Assembly (NCBI GenBank): GCA_019636815.1
Contig: JAHBWT010000006.1
Coordinates: 1-64,000 of the forward strand
From: Nitrospira sp.
Lineage (GTDB): Bacteria > Nitrospirota > Nitrospiria > Nitrospirales > Nitrospiraceae
Direction: 5' to 3'
Length of the DNA stretch: 64,000 nt
Shown one piece after another: positions 27,249 to 35,687 of the stretch (position 1 is the first letter of the stretch; the number at the start of each line of letters is the position of its first letter). The translations under genes were made by a program, and so were the position numbers. The notes below the pieces were generated by a model, which worked only from the letters and a program-made list of their open reading frames with translations, did no database searches and was not told where the DNA came from.

Positions 27249-28184
27249 TCAACGGTCTTGAAGAGCCCCATCCGTTAACGGGATGGCAGGACAGAGATCT
27301 TGAGGAGAATTACCGGATCTTTTTGGAAACTGCTCTCTCCTCAACTCCGTGCCATTGCTCTCGCGATATACGAGTTCGTCAGTATCGAGGTCATATTCAG
27401 GAATCTCAGGACTTTCCCATCTTCTCGTGAAGTATTGATAGAAGAGCGTATACAGGCCATAGTCATTCTGGTTTTGCTCAAAGACATATTCTGGCATCGT
27501 GTGTACATCCAAACCGGTGTGATAATGCTGCAACCAGATGAAATCACCGAGGATGGCCAGTTTGACATGTGGAGGGTCCGAATAGAGTTTGAGGCGGACG
27601 GACTTCTGGCCAGCCTTGAGTCGTTTGCACAACTCGATAGATTGTTCGATCTCTTCACCGAGAGCCTCAGGGGTCACCGCGGAATCAAGGAGGGCGCTCG
27701 CCCGGATCCGTGCTCCTTCACTGTAGGGGTTGAGCAACATAATTTTGGATTCTAAGGATTTCCAGATGCGTGTATGCAGATGCCCTTCCGGTTTCACGAA
27801 GGTGTGGTACCCAGTGGATCCAATGATCATGAGATTCTTGGCTCGAGCTTGTCTGGTGAGCACCTGATCCATTTGAGTCCGAGTGAGAGTTCCATTGGCG
27901 GGGAACACATATTTGAGTCCCGCATACGTCGCCATCTCGGCAAGACGTTGATTCTTCATCGTGCGGCACAGACCATTGATCCCGGCAATGAGTAAAATGG
28001 CCACGGCAACTTCAACGGCAATGACCGCCACTTTATTGTTCTCAATAGCCGACTGGGCGACAAAGTTCGCCGCATTCGGCAGAGCCGATGCAACTCCTGC
28101 ACTCAGGGTGATGACGGCCACATGATACACAACTAGTCCGACTTCCTCGAGAAACTCCCGGCGATTGGTCAATCTCTCAGTCAT
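27249..28184 (-). CDS. Unrecognised membrane protein with a phospholipase D-like C-terminal half
   Basis: 311 residues from MTERLTNRREFLEEVGLVVY; the frame extends to 28268 but this ATG overlaps the stop of the upstream gene by four bases (ATGA). Two hydrophobic segments (VVYHVAVITLSAGVASALPN and VAVIAVEVAVAILLIAGING) are followed by a soluble domain: NLMIIGSTGYHTFVKPEGHL, SKIMLLNPYSEGARIRASAL and PPHVKLAILGDFIWLQHYHT. The HxK with a following hydrophobic strand resembles half a PLD (HKD) motif but no full HxKxxxxD is seen. Lies between two IS3 remnants. Function unknown. Confidence 0.7.
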   Translation of the reverse strand: MTERLTNRREFLEEVGLVVYHVAVITLSAGVASALPNAANFVAQSAIENNKVAVIAVEVAVAILLIAGINGLCRTMKNQRLAEMATYAGLKYVFPANGTLTRTQMDQVLTRQARAKNLMIIGSTGYHTFVKPEGHLHTRIWKSLESKIMLLNPYSEGARIRASALLDSAVTPEALGEEIEQSIELCKRLKAGQKSVRLKLYSDPPHVKLAILGDFIWLQHYHTGLDVHTMPEYVFEQNQNDYGLYTLFYQYFTRRWESPEIPEYDLDTDELVYRESNGTELRREQFPKRSGNSPQDLCPAIPLTDGALQDR

Positions 28185-28537
28185 AATTGGACCTCTCCAT
28201 GGACGGTTCCTGTGCGCCTCTTTACCAACTCGAAAGAATGTTGAACGCTTGAGGCAAGCACTACCCACGTGGTATGCAGATCGAGAGAGAACTGTTTAGG
28301 AGGATCTCTAGACAGCAGGACGGCTAAGGGGGTTTGGCCATCAGTGGATCGCAGCCGGTATATCGAAAAGAACCACAACCAAGGCGGTGCCAGTGCGAGC
28401 AGAACTCCTTGCAGTGTCGGATAGTATTTCTGAGCACAACAAGCCTGTTGGTTGGATCGTGTAACGTGAGCTTCCTGACAGATATCTTCCTCCCCTGAAT
28501 AACGATCCAGGAGTGAACGTACGGCACGGCATGTCAT
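28181..28537 (-). CDS. Hypothetical protein coupled to the membrane protein gene
   Basis: 118 residues beginning MTCRAVRSLLDRYSGEEDIC and containing several cysteines (C3, C20, C33-C34) and a short hydrophobic stretch (LLALAPPWLWFFSIY). The opening loosely recalls zinc-finger anti-sigma factors (MxCxxVRxLL ... H ... CC), but the rest does not fit. Its TGA overlaps the ATG of the next gene, which supports it as a real, translationally coupled partner. It may itself be damaged by a frameshift. Confidence 0.4.
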   Translation of the reverse strand: MTCRAVRSLLDRYSGEEDICQEAHVTRSNQQACCAQKYYPTLQGVLLALAPPWLWFFSIYRLRSTDGQTPLAVLLSRDPPKQFSLDLHTTWVVLASSVQHSFELVKRRTGTVHGEVQL

Positions 28538-29222
28538 CGTTAGTTCCTTTGCAGGTTCTCATCAACGACTACACCCTATCAAACAGCATTTTCATACATA
28601 TTACTGTCATGTTAAATCTTACTGTTATGGAACAATTTAATGTCCAATGAGATAACCTGGCTATCTCCTGCTCGGCTCTCGTGATGGCGATCTCACCTCT
28701 TGAAGCCGAATCTGCTCGTCTCGATGAAATCCACCAAGCGTCGCCCTGAACAGACGGTCATAACTCTGGTCTATGGGAAGATCATCTCGACGAAGCAGGG
28801 AGAGCCATGGAGTTCATGAACTTAGACGGTCTGGTCAACTTGTCTGATGCAGAATATTGCTCAGCATCTATGGGATACTGTCACCTGGTGGCCACGAATC
28901 ACGCCTATGTCGTGACAGTCATGGTCGAAGGGACTTCCCACCTCACCTTCACGGTCAAACCCCTCTTTGCTGAACATCCAGGGCCTAGCCCGCACCCATC
29001 TGGGGTTCCCATTCAAAGAGGCATAGACCACATGGGCATGCACGTTGACTGACGTTGGTCCCATTCCGAGACAACTATTAACCTGAGCAGATGACTGCTT
29101 CGGTGGTCGGTTGTTCCTGACGCTGAGTGATAAACTTGCTCGGGGGCAGGTTCCCAAGCGAGCTATATGGGAAGGCCTATGAGGAATCAGCGCAGATCGT
29201 AGAATGTCGACTGAAGTACACC
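28538..29222. other. Long region without a convincing gene
   Basis: 685 bp between the two-gene membrane module and the IS3 orfB remnant. An 81-codon frame on plus (28807-29049) and a 98-codon frame on minus exist but neither shows a family pattern or ribosome binding site. GC is lower near 28570-28640. Confidence 0.4.
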
Positions 29223-29783
29223 TTCACCAAGTCCCATCGCCGAGAGTGTGATACGGCCATGATGTGCCGTCTTCTCGACGTGTCGCGCAGCGGATTCTAG
29301 GCCTGGTTACGGAACCCCCTCTCCGATCGAGCGGTGGAGGATCAGCGCTTGCTCGGCCTGATCCATGCGGCCTATACGGCGAGCCACGGTGTCTATGGTG
29401 CCTCTCGTATCGTTCTCGATTCGCGAGAAGCGGGGGAGACCTGTAGCAAACATCGTGTTGCGCGGCTTAATGAGGATTAATAACTTGACCGGTACGGCTA
29501 CCGCGCTCCCCCGGTATATCAAAGGCCACACGGCACTTCTGACACCCACTACGCTGCAACGAGGGTTTACCGTCCCCCGACTAAATCAAGCCTGGATCAC
29601 CGACAGTACGTACGTGCGCACGTGGGAAGACTGGCTCTCTCTGGCTGTCGTGATAAACCTCTACTCTCACCGCATTGTCGGCTGGTCCACAACGCCCATG
29701 ATGACCCAAGACCTCGTGCTGGATGCGCTTCTCATGGCCGTGCGGTGGCGCATGCCTAAGAACACCCTCGGCACAGTCATCTG
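29223..29783 (+). mobile_element. IS3-family orfB remnant (transposase core)
   Basis: 29223-29457 reads as the orfB N-terminus, KSHRRECDTAMMCRLLDVSR, with an in-frame TAG at 29298-29300, then RLLGLIHAAYTASHGVYGAS, and a TAA. After a frame change the integrase core continues to 29783: TVPRLNQAWITDSTYVRTWE contains the first catalytic Asp, followed by LSLAVVINLYSHRIVGWSTT. The third acidic residue region is lost. Degraded copy of an element related to those at 9.2 and 26.7 kb. Confidence 0.82.
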
Positions 29784-30084
29784 AGCGGAGTCAGTCCAGA
29801 GGTATTTGAAGCAGTATCGCTCCGGGCGTAAAGGTGTCCACAAAAGTCTGGGAAGCCCAAACTGATCCTCTTCTACTTTTCTTCATGCAGCGCGCAGGGG
29901 AACCATGGAATACAGATACCGGCGCACGACTCCGCGATGTACGCTGAGATGTGCGCAACGCCAGCCCGGGGGGGCCGGCGTTGTTCGCGGCTATCACCGG
30001 AACCGACGTGGCCACGTACACGTGCGACGAGGTATGAGCGCGCATTCATGCTCGCAATGAATGCTTTAAAAACGCTCAGAATCC
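29784..30084. other. Intergenic region with a GC hairpin
   Basis: No gene seen. Contains an imperfect hairpin with arms CAACGCC and GGCGTTG at 29956-29983, which could end transcripts of the phytase-like gene on the minus strand although no T-tract follows. The 5' part (29784-29870) may still be IS3 orfB 3' debris. Confidence 0.35.
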
Positions 30085-31484
30085 TCATGGTTCGTTGTTA
30101 ATACCGCCTGGGAAGGGTGGACCTGGACGAACAAAGGTGCCGAGATCGGCTTCCGACACTTTGTAGGCTAGGAGCATACCCGGCAGCAGTGCGTAATCAG
30201 TCGTCAGCGTTGCCGGACCGGTTGAATCACCGTTCGCATCGTGAAAAAAGCAGCCGCTCGTCCGTCCCAGCGGGCAGAAGATGGACGTTTGATAGGGGTC
30301 GGCATCGGTCATGCGAAAATACACGTCGAATTGCTGACCGCTCGAGTTCTGCGTCACACTGTAGTCGTTGTCCGTGCCGATCACCAGGAGGTAGCTGCCG
30401 TCTTTCAAGCGGGGTCCGATGGCCAATCCCTCCAACTTCTCCGGCAGCTTGTTCCCCAGTTCAGGAAGCGTGTGAGTGATTTCTAGGAAGGGAGTCGCGA
30501 CCTTCGTCACCTTGCCGGCTGGACAATTAGCAGCAGAGAACGCCGCCGCGGGTGGGCTGAAGTCCGTCGCGGCTGTCATGTCGATGCGGAATAGTTTCTT
30601 GTTGGGCGGTGTCAGCTCCGCCCCCACGCCGATGCCTCGATTGTTTCGTTCGAGGACCAAGAATTCGTGATCGTTGATCGCGAATAGGCCGAGATCCCGC
30701 GGCCCTGGCTGGAGCCTTCCATCTGATAGGCGTACTGGGCAACCGCGGTTCCGGATTCAGTGCTAAATTTCACGATGCGGTTGCACACGCCGTCGCCACC
30801 GCCTTCGTCGAGCATCGCGCTTTGCAGCATAGCATAGAGGTAGTGGCCGTCGGGGCTGATGGCAAGCCCTTCGAATCCGCGGTTTGTCCGTTTCCCTTTG
30901 GTATTGCCGGTGTCGCTGGCAAAGTTCGGCATAGTGGCGTTATCGCGCGGGATGAGGTTGGCCGGGGTGACGAACGTCCTTACGCGGACTCCTTTGTCGT
31001 TGAATTCGTACAGCGAGGGCCCGTACTCGTCCGAGACATAGGAATTATGAGTGCGAGGGTTGATGACGAAGCCCTCAGGATCGAAGGCGTTCCCGAGAAC
31101 GCTCGGCGGATTGGGGGCGATGCCATCCAGAGGATTGCGAAATTCGTCCTTGAAGACAATGGTCCCCAGGATTTTGAAGCCGCTGATCGCTCCGGTCTTG
31201 TTGTCCACCTTCAGGCGAAATTGTTGAACCCGAGTCTGGTAGTTCAGGAAGCCGCCCCCCGGGCCGCGGTCGGAGAGGCCCCACCATTGATTGCGCTGTG
31301 GATCGTAGTAAATGTCCGAGAAATAACCGACGCGGCCCGTGTTGGCGTCCGTGCCGCCGCTGCGGTCCAGCAGCGCGCCGTCAAGCACGAGACCATTGAC
31401 GAACTCGGGCGCAGCTCGGACAACAGGAGCCGTAGCGGCGCAGATGAGGGCGAGACCGATGGTGAGAGCCGTGAGACGGATCAT
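30085..31484 (-). pseudogene. Esterase-like phytase-family exported protein, frameshifted
   Basis: Starts at the ATG at 31484 behind CGGAGGTCACA, with signal peptide LTALTIGLALICAATAPVVR. The first frame carries the family pattern (YDPQRNQWWGLSDRGPGGGF, FDPEGFVINPRTHNSYVSDE, GFEGLAISPDGHYLYAMLQS) up to GSSQGRGISA. From near 30685 the continuation is one frame over: INDHEFLVLERNNRGIGVGA, then KLEGLAIGPRLKDGSYLLVI and a normal end at 30085. One missing base explains this. Intact, it would be about 465 residues of beta-propeller with secreted phosphoesterase-like activity. Real mutation or sequence error cannot be told apart. Confidence 0.85.
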
Positions 31485-31620
31485 TGTGACCTCCGATGTT
31501 TGAACGGCACGTGAATAAGCAGTGGGAAGACCCACTCCAGAGTAAGAGTACGGGTGTCACATGTAAGCAAAGAGGTTTATTGGAGCATCAGGCCGGAATG
31601 AAGATTGGGTAAATACTTGG

Positions 31621-31944
31621 TTACCGGTGTGTTAGTGGCTGGAAGTAGTCTATGCCGCTGAGCGGAGGGGCGGCCTTTTCCAACTTCGTGCCCACCCTCG
31701 TCCAGACAGTTCCACGCCGTTTTCCCTGCATAGCCGTTCGAACTGTCATCTCGATATCTTGGCAGAGCAGCGAAAGAAAGCGGACGAGACGCTCGATGGA
31801 GAATCCAGCCATTTGACCAGCCAGAAGTTTTGACACCTTGGCTTGGTCAATCCCCCGCTGAGCCGCCACTTCAACCTGTTTCCAGCTACGCCCTTTGATG
31901 AGTGTCGGCCACATAGTCGCTTGGAATTCTTGACTCCCTGTCAT
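31621..31944 (-). CDS. HTH-type (XRE-like) antitoxin
   Basis: About 107 residues from MTGSQEFQATMWPTLIKGRS. A helix-turn-helix is visible (WKQVEVAAQRGIDQAKVSKL, then LAGQMAGFSIERLVRFLSLL), the arrangement of HigA2/HTH_37 antitoxins, which usually follow a RelE/HigB toxin gene. No toxin gene is present upstream: instead a divergent antitoxin starts 42 bp away. It may be an orphan or a leftover. Start codon uncertain. Confidence 0.65.
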   Translation of the reverse strand: MTGSQEFQATMWPTLIKGRSWKQVEVAAQRGIDQAKVSKLLAGQMAGFSIERLVRFLSLLCQDIEMTVRTAMQGKRRGTVWTRVGTKLEKAAPPLSGIDYFQPLTHR

Positions 31945-31985
31945 GTAGAGCCTAAACTTCAGACCAAGCAACGTGAGGGACATTG

Positions 31986-32165
31986 ATGCCCACAGCAAAA
32001 AAGCAGGCCATTGATATGGTGAAGAAGTTGCCTGAGAAAGCGACATGGGACGATATTATGCATGAAATTTTCGTCCGCAAGAAGATTGATGCCGGTATCC
32101 ACGCCGCTGATGAAGGGAGAGTCGTTCCGCACGAAGTGGTGAGAAAGCGTTTCCTCAAGAAATGA
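31986..32165 (+). CDS. Short antitoxin paired with ParE-like toxin
   Basis: 59 residues, AIDMVKKLPEKATWDDIMHE, then IFVRKKIDAGIHAADEGRVV and PHEVVRKRFLKK. The KLPExATWDDIMxxIxxRxxIxxGL pattern is that of small RelB/ParD-like antitoxins paired with ParE/RelE toxins. Its TGA overlaps the start of the toxin gene (ATGA at 32162-32165). Confidence 0.8.
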   Translation: MPTAKKQAIDMVKKLPEKATWDDIMHEIFVRKKIDAGIHAADEGRVVPHEVVRKRFLKK

Positions 32166-32314
32166 CCAGAGTTGAATGGACTGAGCCCGCCATTTCCGAT
32201 CTCGAGAACATCCAAAACTACATTGCCAGAGATTCTGCCGAGTACGCCGATGCTATGGTCGAGGGTCTCGTCCTCTCTGTGGGTCGGCTCGCCTTTTCCC
32301 GCCTGATCCATTAG
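32162..32314 (+). pseudogene. ParE/RelE-family toxin, truncated
   Basis: Begins like a full ParE toxin (MTRVEWTEPAISDLENIQNY, IARDSAEYADAMVEGL) but after VGRLA runs into FSRLIH and stops at 50 residues, about half the normal 95-100. The normal SFPxxGRxVPE segment and the C-terminal catalytic strand are lost, most simply by a frameshift at GCCTTTTCCCGCC followed by deletion. The following 120 bp do not restore the toxin. The antitoxin next to it is intact. Confidence 0.8.
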
Positions 32315-32435
32315 CCAATTCTGATCTCGGCAGGTTGCAGGAGACGAGAAACCTTGCGAGAACGCGTCTTGATGAAAAAGGACGAGCTAATGGCACGTGC
32401 AACCAAAGATAGCCCCGCGATGCCCGTCTGCTCGT

Positions 32436-32819
32436 TCACGGTGCGCCTTGCCATAACATGTCATAGCCGAGCTCCTTGGTCTCCGAGCACATGTTCGCCA
32501 AAGATGAAAACTTGCTGGTAAATACTTCGTCGGCATGGGACTTCTCGTGCGCCTCAAAGGATCGCCAATACGTCACGATGGCGTAATGTTCGTCGGTGGT
32601 TTTGTTGTCGACCAGCGAGCCTTCCTCGGACACGAAGCCGGAAAACTTGAAGACTTGTCCGGCCAAGAAGCCCCCCTTCTCACCGCCGTAGGTTTCCTTG
32701 ACCACCATGCACATTTCTCCAACGGCCAACTCGACGTCTTCGAAACTGACGCCGGGTTTCAGCTTCACAATATTGAACAACATCTTGGCTCCAAACGGCA
32801 GCGTAATTGGGCCGAACAT
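32436..32819 (-). CDS. Antibiotic biosynthesis monooxygenase-like / dimeric alpha-beta barrel protein
   Basis: 127 residues; GGAGGTTCAC before the ATG. Ordered as strand-helix-strand repeats (MLFNIVKLKPGVSFEDVELA, EHYAIVTYWRSFEAHEKSHA). TYWRSFEAHEKSH is reminiscent of the YWxSxEAxxxxH signature of ABM-like heme-degrading or ligand-binding proteins. No cofactor can be named. Confidence 0.6.
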   Translation of the reverse strand: MFGPITLPFGAKMLFNIVKLKPGVSFEDVELAVGEMCMVVKETYGGEKGGFLAGQVFKFSGFVSEEGSLVDNKTTDEHYAIVTYWRSFEAHEKSHADEVFTSKFSSLANMCSETKELGYDMLWQGAP

Positions 32820-32929
32820 GTGAACCTCCTATGAAAGGCTGGGACAAGCCACAATCGAGCCGGTGATTCCGGCAGCATATCCGGCTCGCATTAGATAGTC
32901 TACCCGGAGCGAGCTGTCGCAAATCGTGG

Positions 32930-33324
32930 TCAGTCCTTGACTTTGCACACGGCAAAGACTCGGGCCTGCTGAGGAAACCGTGATGCGGCTTCGATGGCGT
33001 TCTGAATTTTCGAAATTCGTGATATGGAGAGATGCGAAAGCGAATCGTGACCTCGACATCTTGACCCATCGGCGAGAGAACGTGAACAGGGCGTTCGATC
33101 GAAACCCAGCCATCGGTCTGTGAGAAGTCTCGACACCTTGCCTTGACGGTGCACTGCTGGCTTGCTAAGGTTTGAGCGCACGGGGACACCAAATGCCTAA
33201 AGTTGGCCATCCACACATCATTACCGAGATAATCGAGCGGAGAGCGATGGTGAGATCGAGGAGAATCGTGAAGAGCACCTGCGAAAACAGCACCCTGCTT
33301 AATCCCTAGCCTTCGCCAGTTCAT
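32930..33324 (-). pseudogene. Unrecognised protein gene with a probable frameshift
   Basis: From the ATG at 33324 the frame is coding-like through QTDGWVSIERPVHVLSPMGQ and DVEVTIRFRISPYHEFRK. After that the coding character continues one frame over as IQNAIEAASRFPQQARVFAV and ends KVKD at 32930. One base lost or gained near 33005 would explain it. I do not recognise the family. It lies between the ABM-like gene and the DUF2007 gene. Confidence 0.4.
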
Positions 33325-33340
33325 ATAAGAATCAATACCA

Positions 33341-33658
33341 ATGAGAAAAGTCTTCGTCTCTCAGAATTTGATCGAGGTCGAGATGCGCAAGGAGCGACTT
33401 GAGCAGGCCGGCATCCGATGCATGATCAAGAATCAGCGTTTATCGGGACTTGCGGGAGAGATTCCCTTTGCGGAGATTTTCCCGGAACTGTGGGTCATTC
33501 GAGACGAGGATGCCTACCGGGCACGACAAGTACTGGAAGAAGAGTTGATCTCGCAGCCGTCAAACCCAGACTCCTGGGTATGCGCCGGGTGCGGTGAACA
33601 TCACGAGAGTCAATTTTCGGAATGTTGGAAATGCGGACGAGCGAGCGCGGCGCCGTGA
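33341..33658 (+). CDS. DUF2007 (putative signal-transducing) protein with zinc ribbon
   Basis: 105 residues. N-terminal DUF2007 domain (MRKVFVSQNLIEVEMRKERL, then EQAGIRCMIKNQRLSGLAGE, ELWVIRDEDAYRARQVLEE), a small alpha-beta PII-like fold. The C-terminus has CAGCGEHHE ... CWKCGRA, a four-cysteine zinc ribbon. Function unknown; widespread in Nitrospira-like and delta-proteobacterial genomes from memory. Confidence 0.85.
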   Translation: MRKVFVSQNLIEVEMRKERLEQAGIRCMIKNQRLSGLAGEIPFAEIFPELWVIRDEDAYRARQVLEEELISQPSNPDSWVCAGCGEHHESQFSECWKCGRASAAP

Positions 33659-33686
33659 TTCAGCATACCCGCACACCCATGCCTCA

Positions 33687-34010
33687 TCACTTCTTCCCGC
33701 ACACAAACTTCCAGACTGATTGCGCCAGCGTTCCTCGGGGGATAGACGTCCAGTTTGATTGGCCCGCGTGTCTATAGACGACGTCGCCAGTGCCCATGCG
33801 CCCCACGAAATTCTCCACGGCCAGCACCCGAAAGCGTTCGTTGGTGCAGTCGTGCTCTTCCTGAGCGCGGGAAGAGAAGTATCTGCTAAACCCTCTCATA
33901 TGAGCCGTCCTCAGATCGTCCAAGACCCAGACGTTGACCAAGTTTCCGTTTCGGGTTATGGATTCAGCATCGATATAGACTGTCGCCTTGGCATTGGTCT
34001 CGACCAACAT
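33687..34010 (-). pseudogene. Surface-adhesin-E-like protein, 5' end damaged
   Basis: The frame reads MLVETNAKATVYIDAESITR, then VNVWVLDDLRTAHMRGFSRY, FSSRAQEEHDCTNERFRVLA and SVWKFVCGKK, with two cysteines that can pair, typical of the periplasmic surface-adhesin protein E family (about 130-160 residues with a signal peptide). Upstream the same frame reads APVFAEW, the expected signal-peptide end, but before it comes a TGA and no start codon. So the N-terminus seems to be lost by a frameshift or deletion around 34030-34085. Confidence 0.6.
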
Positions 34011-34116
34011 CCATTCGGCAAAAACAGGTGCTCCACCTAGCCACTGGAACTGGTACTTTGGCGTTCGAGACGTAGAACTGGTTCACCCCTGCACAGAAAA
34101 CCGGGCCCATCGGCTG

Positions 34117-34374
34117 TCAATCGTCCGATGGATGCTGGACGCTTTCATCCGCTTTTTTCAAACAGTCGTTAAAAGCGACACGCCTTTGGACGAAAGACCA
34201 GAAGAGCTTGTACCGATTGAGCATTTCCAACTGCTCCACATATTCGTTACATTGCTTTTCCTTCCAAGGCTCGACGTGGTCCGGAGGCGCGGTAATAATC
34301 CACGCCCCCCCTACCAGAGATGCAATTCCCAAAACTGCGCTTCCTATGATCATCATACCTTTCTTTCCGACCAT
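34117..34374 (-). CDS. Small single-pass membrane protein
   Basis: 85 residues; ATG at 34374 preceded by GAGGGGTTC. VGKKGMMIIGSAVLGIASLV is one membrane span near the N-terminus, then a charged helical tail (EPWKEKQCNEYVEQLEMLNR) with two cysteines. Not recognised. Next to tRNA-Leu. Confidence 0.6.
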   Translation of the reverse strand: MVGKKGMMIIGSAVLGIASLVGGAWIITAPPDHVEPWKEKQCNEYVEQLEMLNRYKLFWSFVQRRVAFNDCLKKADESVQHPSDD

Positions 34375-34441
34375 GAACCCCTCTTTCAGTACGTTGTGGG
34401 CCAAAAACCCGATGAGTCTTTTCTAACTCAACTTTTGAACA

Positions 34442-34531
34442 TGGTGCCGGAGACCGGGATCGAACCGGTACGGGTCTTTTGGACCCGAGGGATTTTAAGT
34501 CCCTTGCGTCTGCCTATTCCGCCACTCCGGC
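34442..34531 (-). tRNA. tRNA-Leu(UAA), CCA encoded
   Basis: Acceptor stem GCCGGAG / CTCCGGC, D-arm, anticodon loop CTTAAAA flanked by GGGA / TCCC giving anticodon UAA, long variable arm CGGGTCCAAAAGACCCG (class II), T-arm CCGGTTCGATCCCGG, discriminator A and a genomically encoded CCA. Complete. It ends the IS- and pseudogene-rich zone that starts near 26.5 kb. Confidence 0.97.
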
Positions 34532-35065
34532 GCGAGGCGGATTTTAACATAGCGACTACGGCCCACAGCCACTTTTCTCGCCGCCCTTTCTCTTACCCCA
34601 TTGGCTCTGCCTGTACATCGAGCGGAGTGGAACTACGATCGGCACCTGTGACTCCGAGCGCATATCCTTGACATCGATAACATAAGCAAGTCCCCAGAAA
34701 AACCAACCAGAAATTCCTCCTCTCCTCGGGGCCGGTGTGCACACCCGACCAGGAGCGAGCAGTCCCGGCAAGCCTTCTGCAAATGGCAGGGACCACCTTC
34801 GTCCCCTGGGGAGGTCGAGACCCGACCGATCGTGAAGCTTAAGACCATTGCGAACGTAATCTTTCGAGCGTACAAATAACAATTCAGCGACAGAAAACTT
34901 GACAGCTCATGCGTGATATAAACCGGACATCTTAACTTGCCATTTACATAAATGATGGTGCGGTTGGGCTACAATGCGGCGGACAAGTGACAAGGTATCG
35001 GTGAAGCGATGGTCATGTGGTGAGGTGGCCCGCTGAGGACACAGGCCTTCCGGTTCTTAGTCGGT
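34532..35065. other. Intergenic region without a recognised gene
   Basis: 534 bp between tRNA-Leu and the beta-barrel gene. Minus-strand frames exist but none resembles a protein family. Contains TTGACA at 34899, but with no well-spaced -10 element. Confidence 0.4.
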
Positions 35066-35638
35066 ATGTTCGCACTCGCCATGGCATTGCCTCCAACAGC
35101 GGCCGGCCAAGAAGCGGTTCTTGACATTCTCCCCCTCCGTCCTTTCAACTTCGATATCTCCTTCAACCAGCGCACCTTTGCGCCGAAAGCCAGGGTCATC
35201 GCTGGTCAGGTGGGGATCACCGCCCTTCGGTATGGCCCGCTTGAAATACGAACGGTGTATCAATACTACAGTCAACACACACCTACGTTCGTCACCGATC
35301 AACATTCGCTGTTTCTTAACCCTCGTTGGAATAATTTCATCGACATCTTGGATTTCCCCAAAGCAAACCCGCTCAATCGAGTGATCCGGCATGTGCTCTT
35401 CGGGCCGCTCGAAGATCGGGCGGTCCCCTACATCGGTACGCTGATTGGCGGAACCCTTCCCGGACGGGACGCCGATTCCCTCGGTTATCTCTATGGCGGA
35501 CAGGTGGGCGTCCGATTCCCGGTCGCTCGCGGGTTTTCAGTCGACATGGGGCTCCAATACTCTCGGTTCGAAATCGACTTCAATGGCGTTTCCGATCTCT
35601 CGGATCAATGGTTGTTTACGATCGGAATTAGGCTGTAA
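35066..35638 (+). CDS. Outer-membrane beta-barrel protein
   Basis: 190 residues with a signal peptide (MFALAMALPPTAAGQ from the ATG at 35066, possibly with a few residues more from an upstream non-ATG start). Alternating strands and the C-terminal phenylalanine-leucine type ending (GLQYSRFEIDF ... QWLFTIGIRL) suggest a small OmpW-like barrel. Function unknown. Followed closely by the binding lipoprotein and the haem protein, perhaps an operon. Confidence 0.7.
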   Translation: MFALAMALPPTAAGQEAVLDILPLRPFNFDISFNQRTFAPKARVIAGQVGITALRYGPLEIRTVYQYYSQHTPTFVTDQHSLFLNPRWNNFIDILDFPKANPLNRVIRHVLFGPLEDRAVPYIGTLIGGTLPGRDADSLGYLYGGQVGVRFPVARGFSVDMGLQYSRFEIDFNGVSDLSDQWLFTIGIRL

Positions 35639-35687
35639 TGATCTGGGCGTCATGGAATTGATCGCACAACGAAGACGAGTCGCTCGC

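Noticed and set aside
28807-29052. 81-codon plus frame in the IS-flanked gap
   Set aside because: No similarity, and the opposite strand carries an equally long frame; treated as non-coding.
34556-34882. 108-codon minus frame beside tRNA-Leu
   Set aside because: No recognisable motif and no ribosome binding site; other frames on the same strand look equally good.
34899-34922. TTGACA ... TATAAA promoter-like pair
   Set aside because: The spacer is about 12 bp, too short for a sigma70 promoter.
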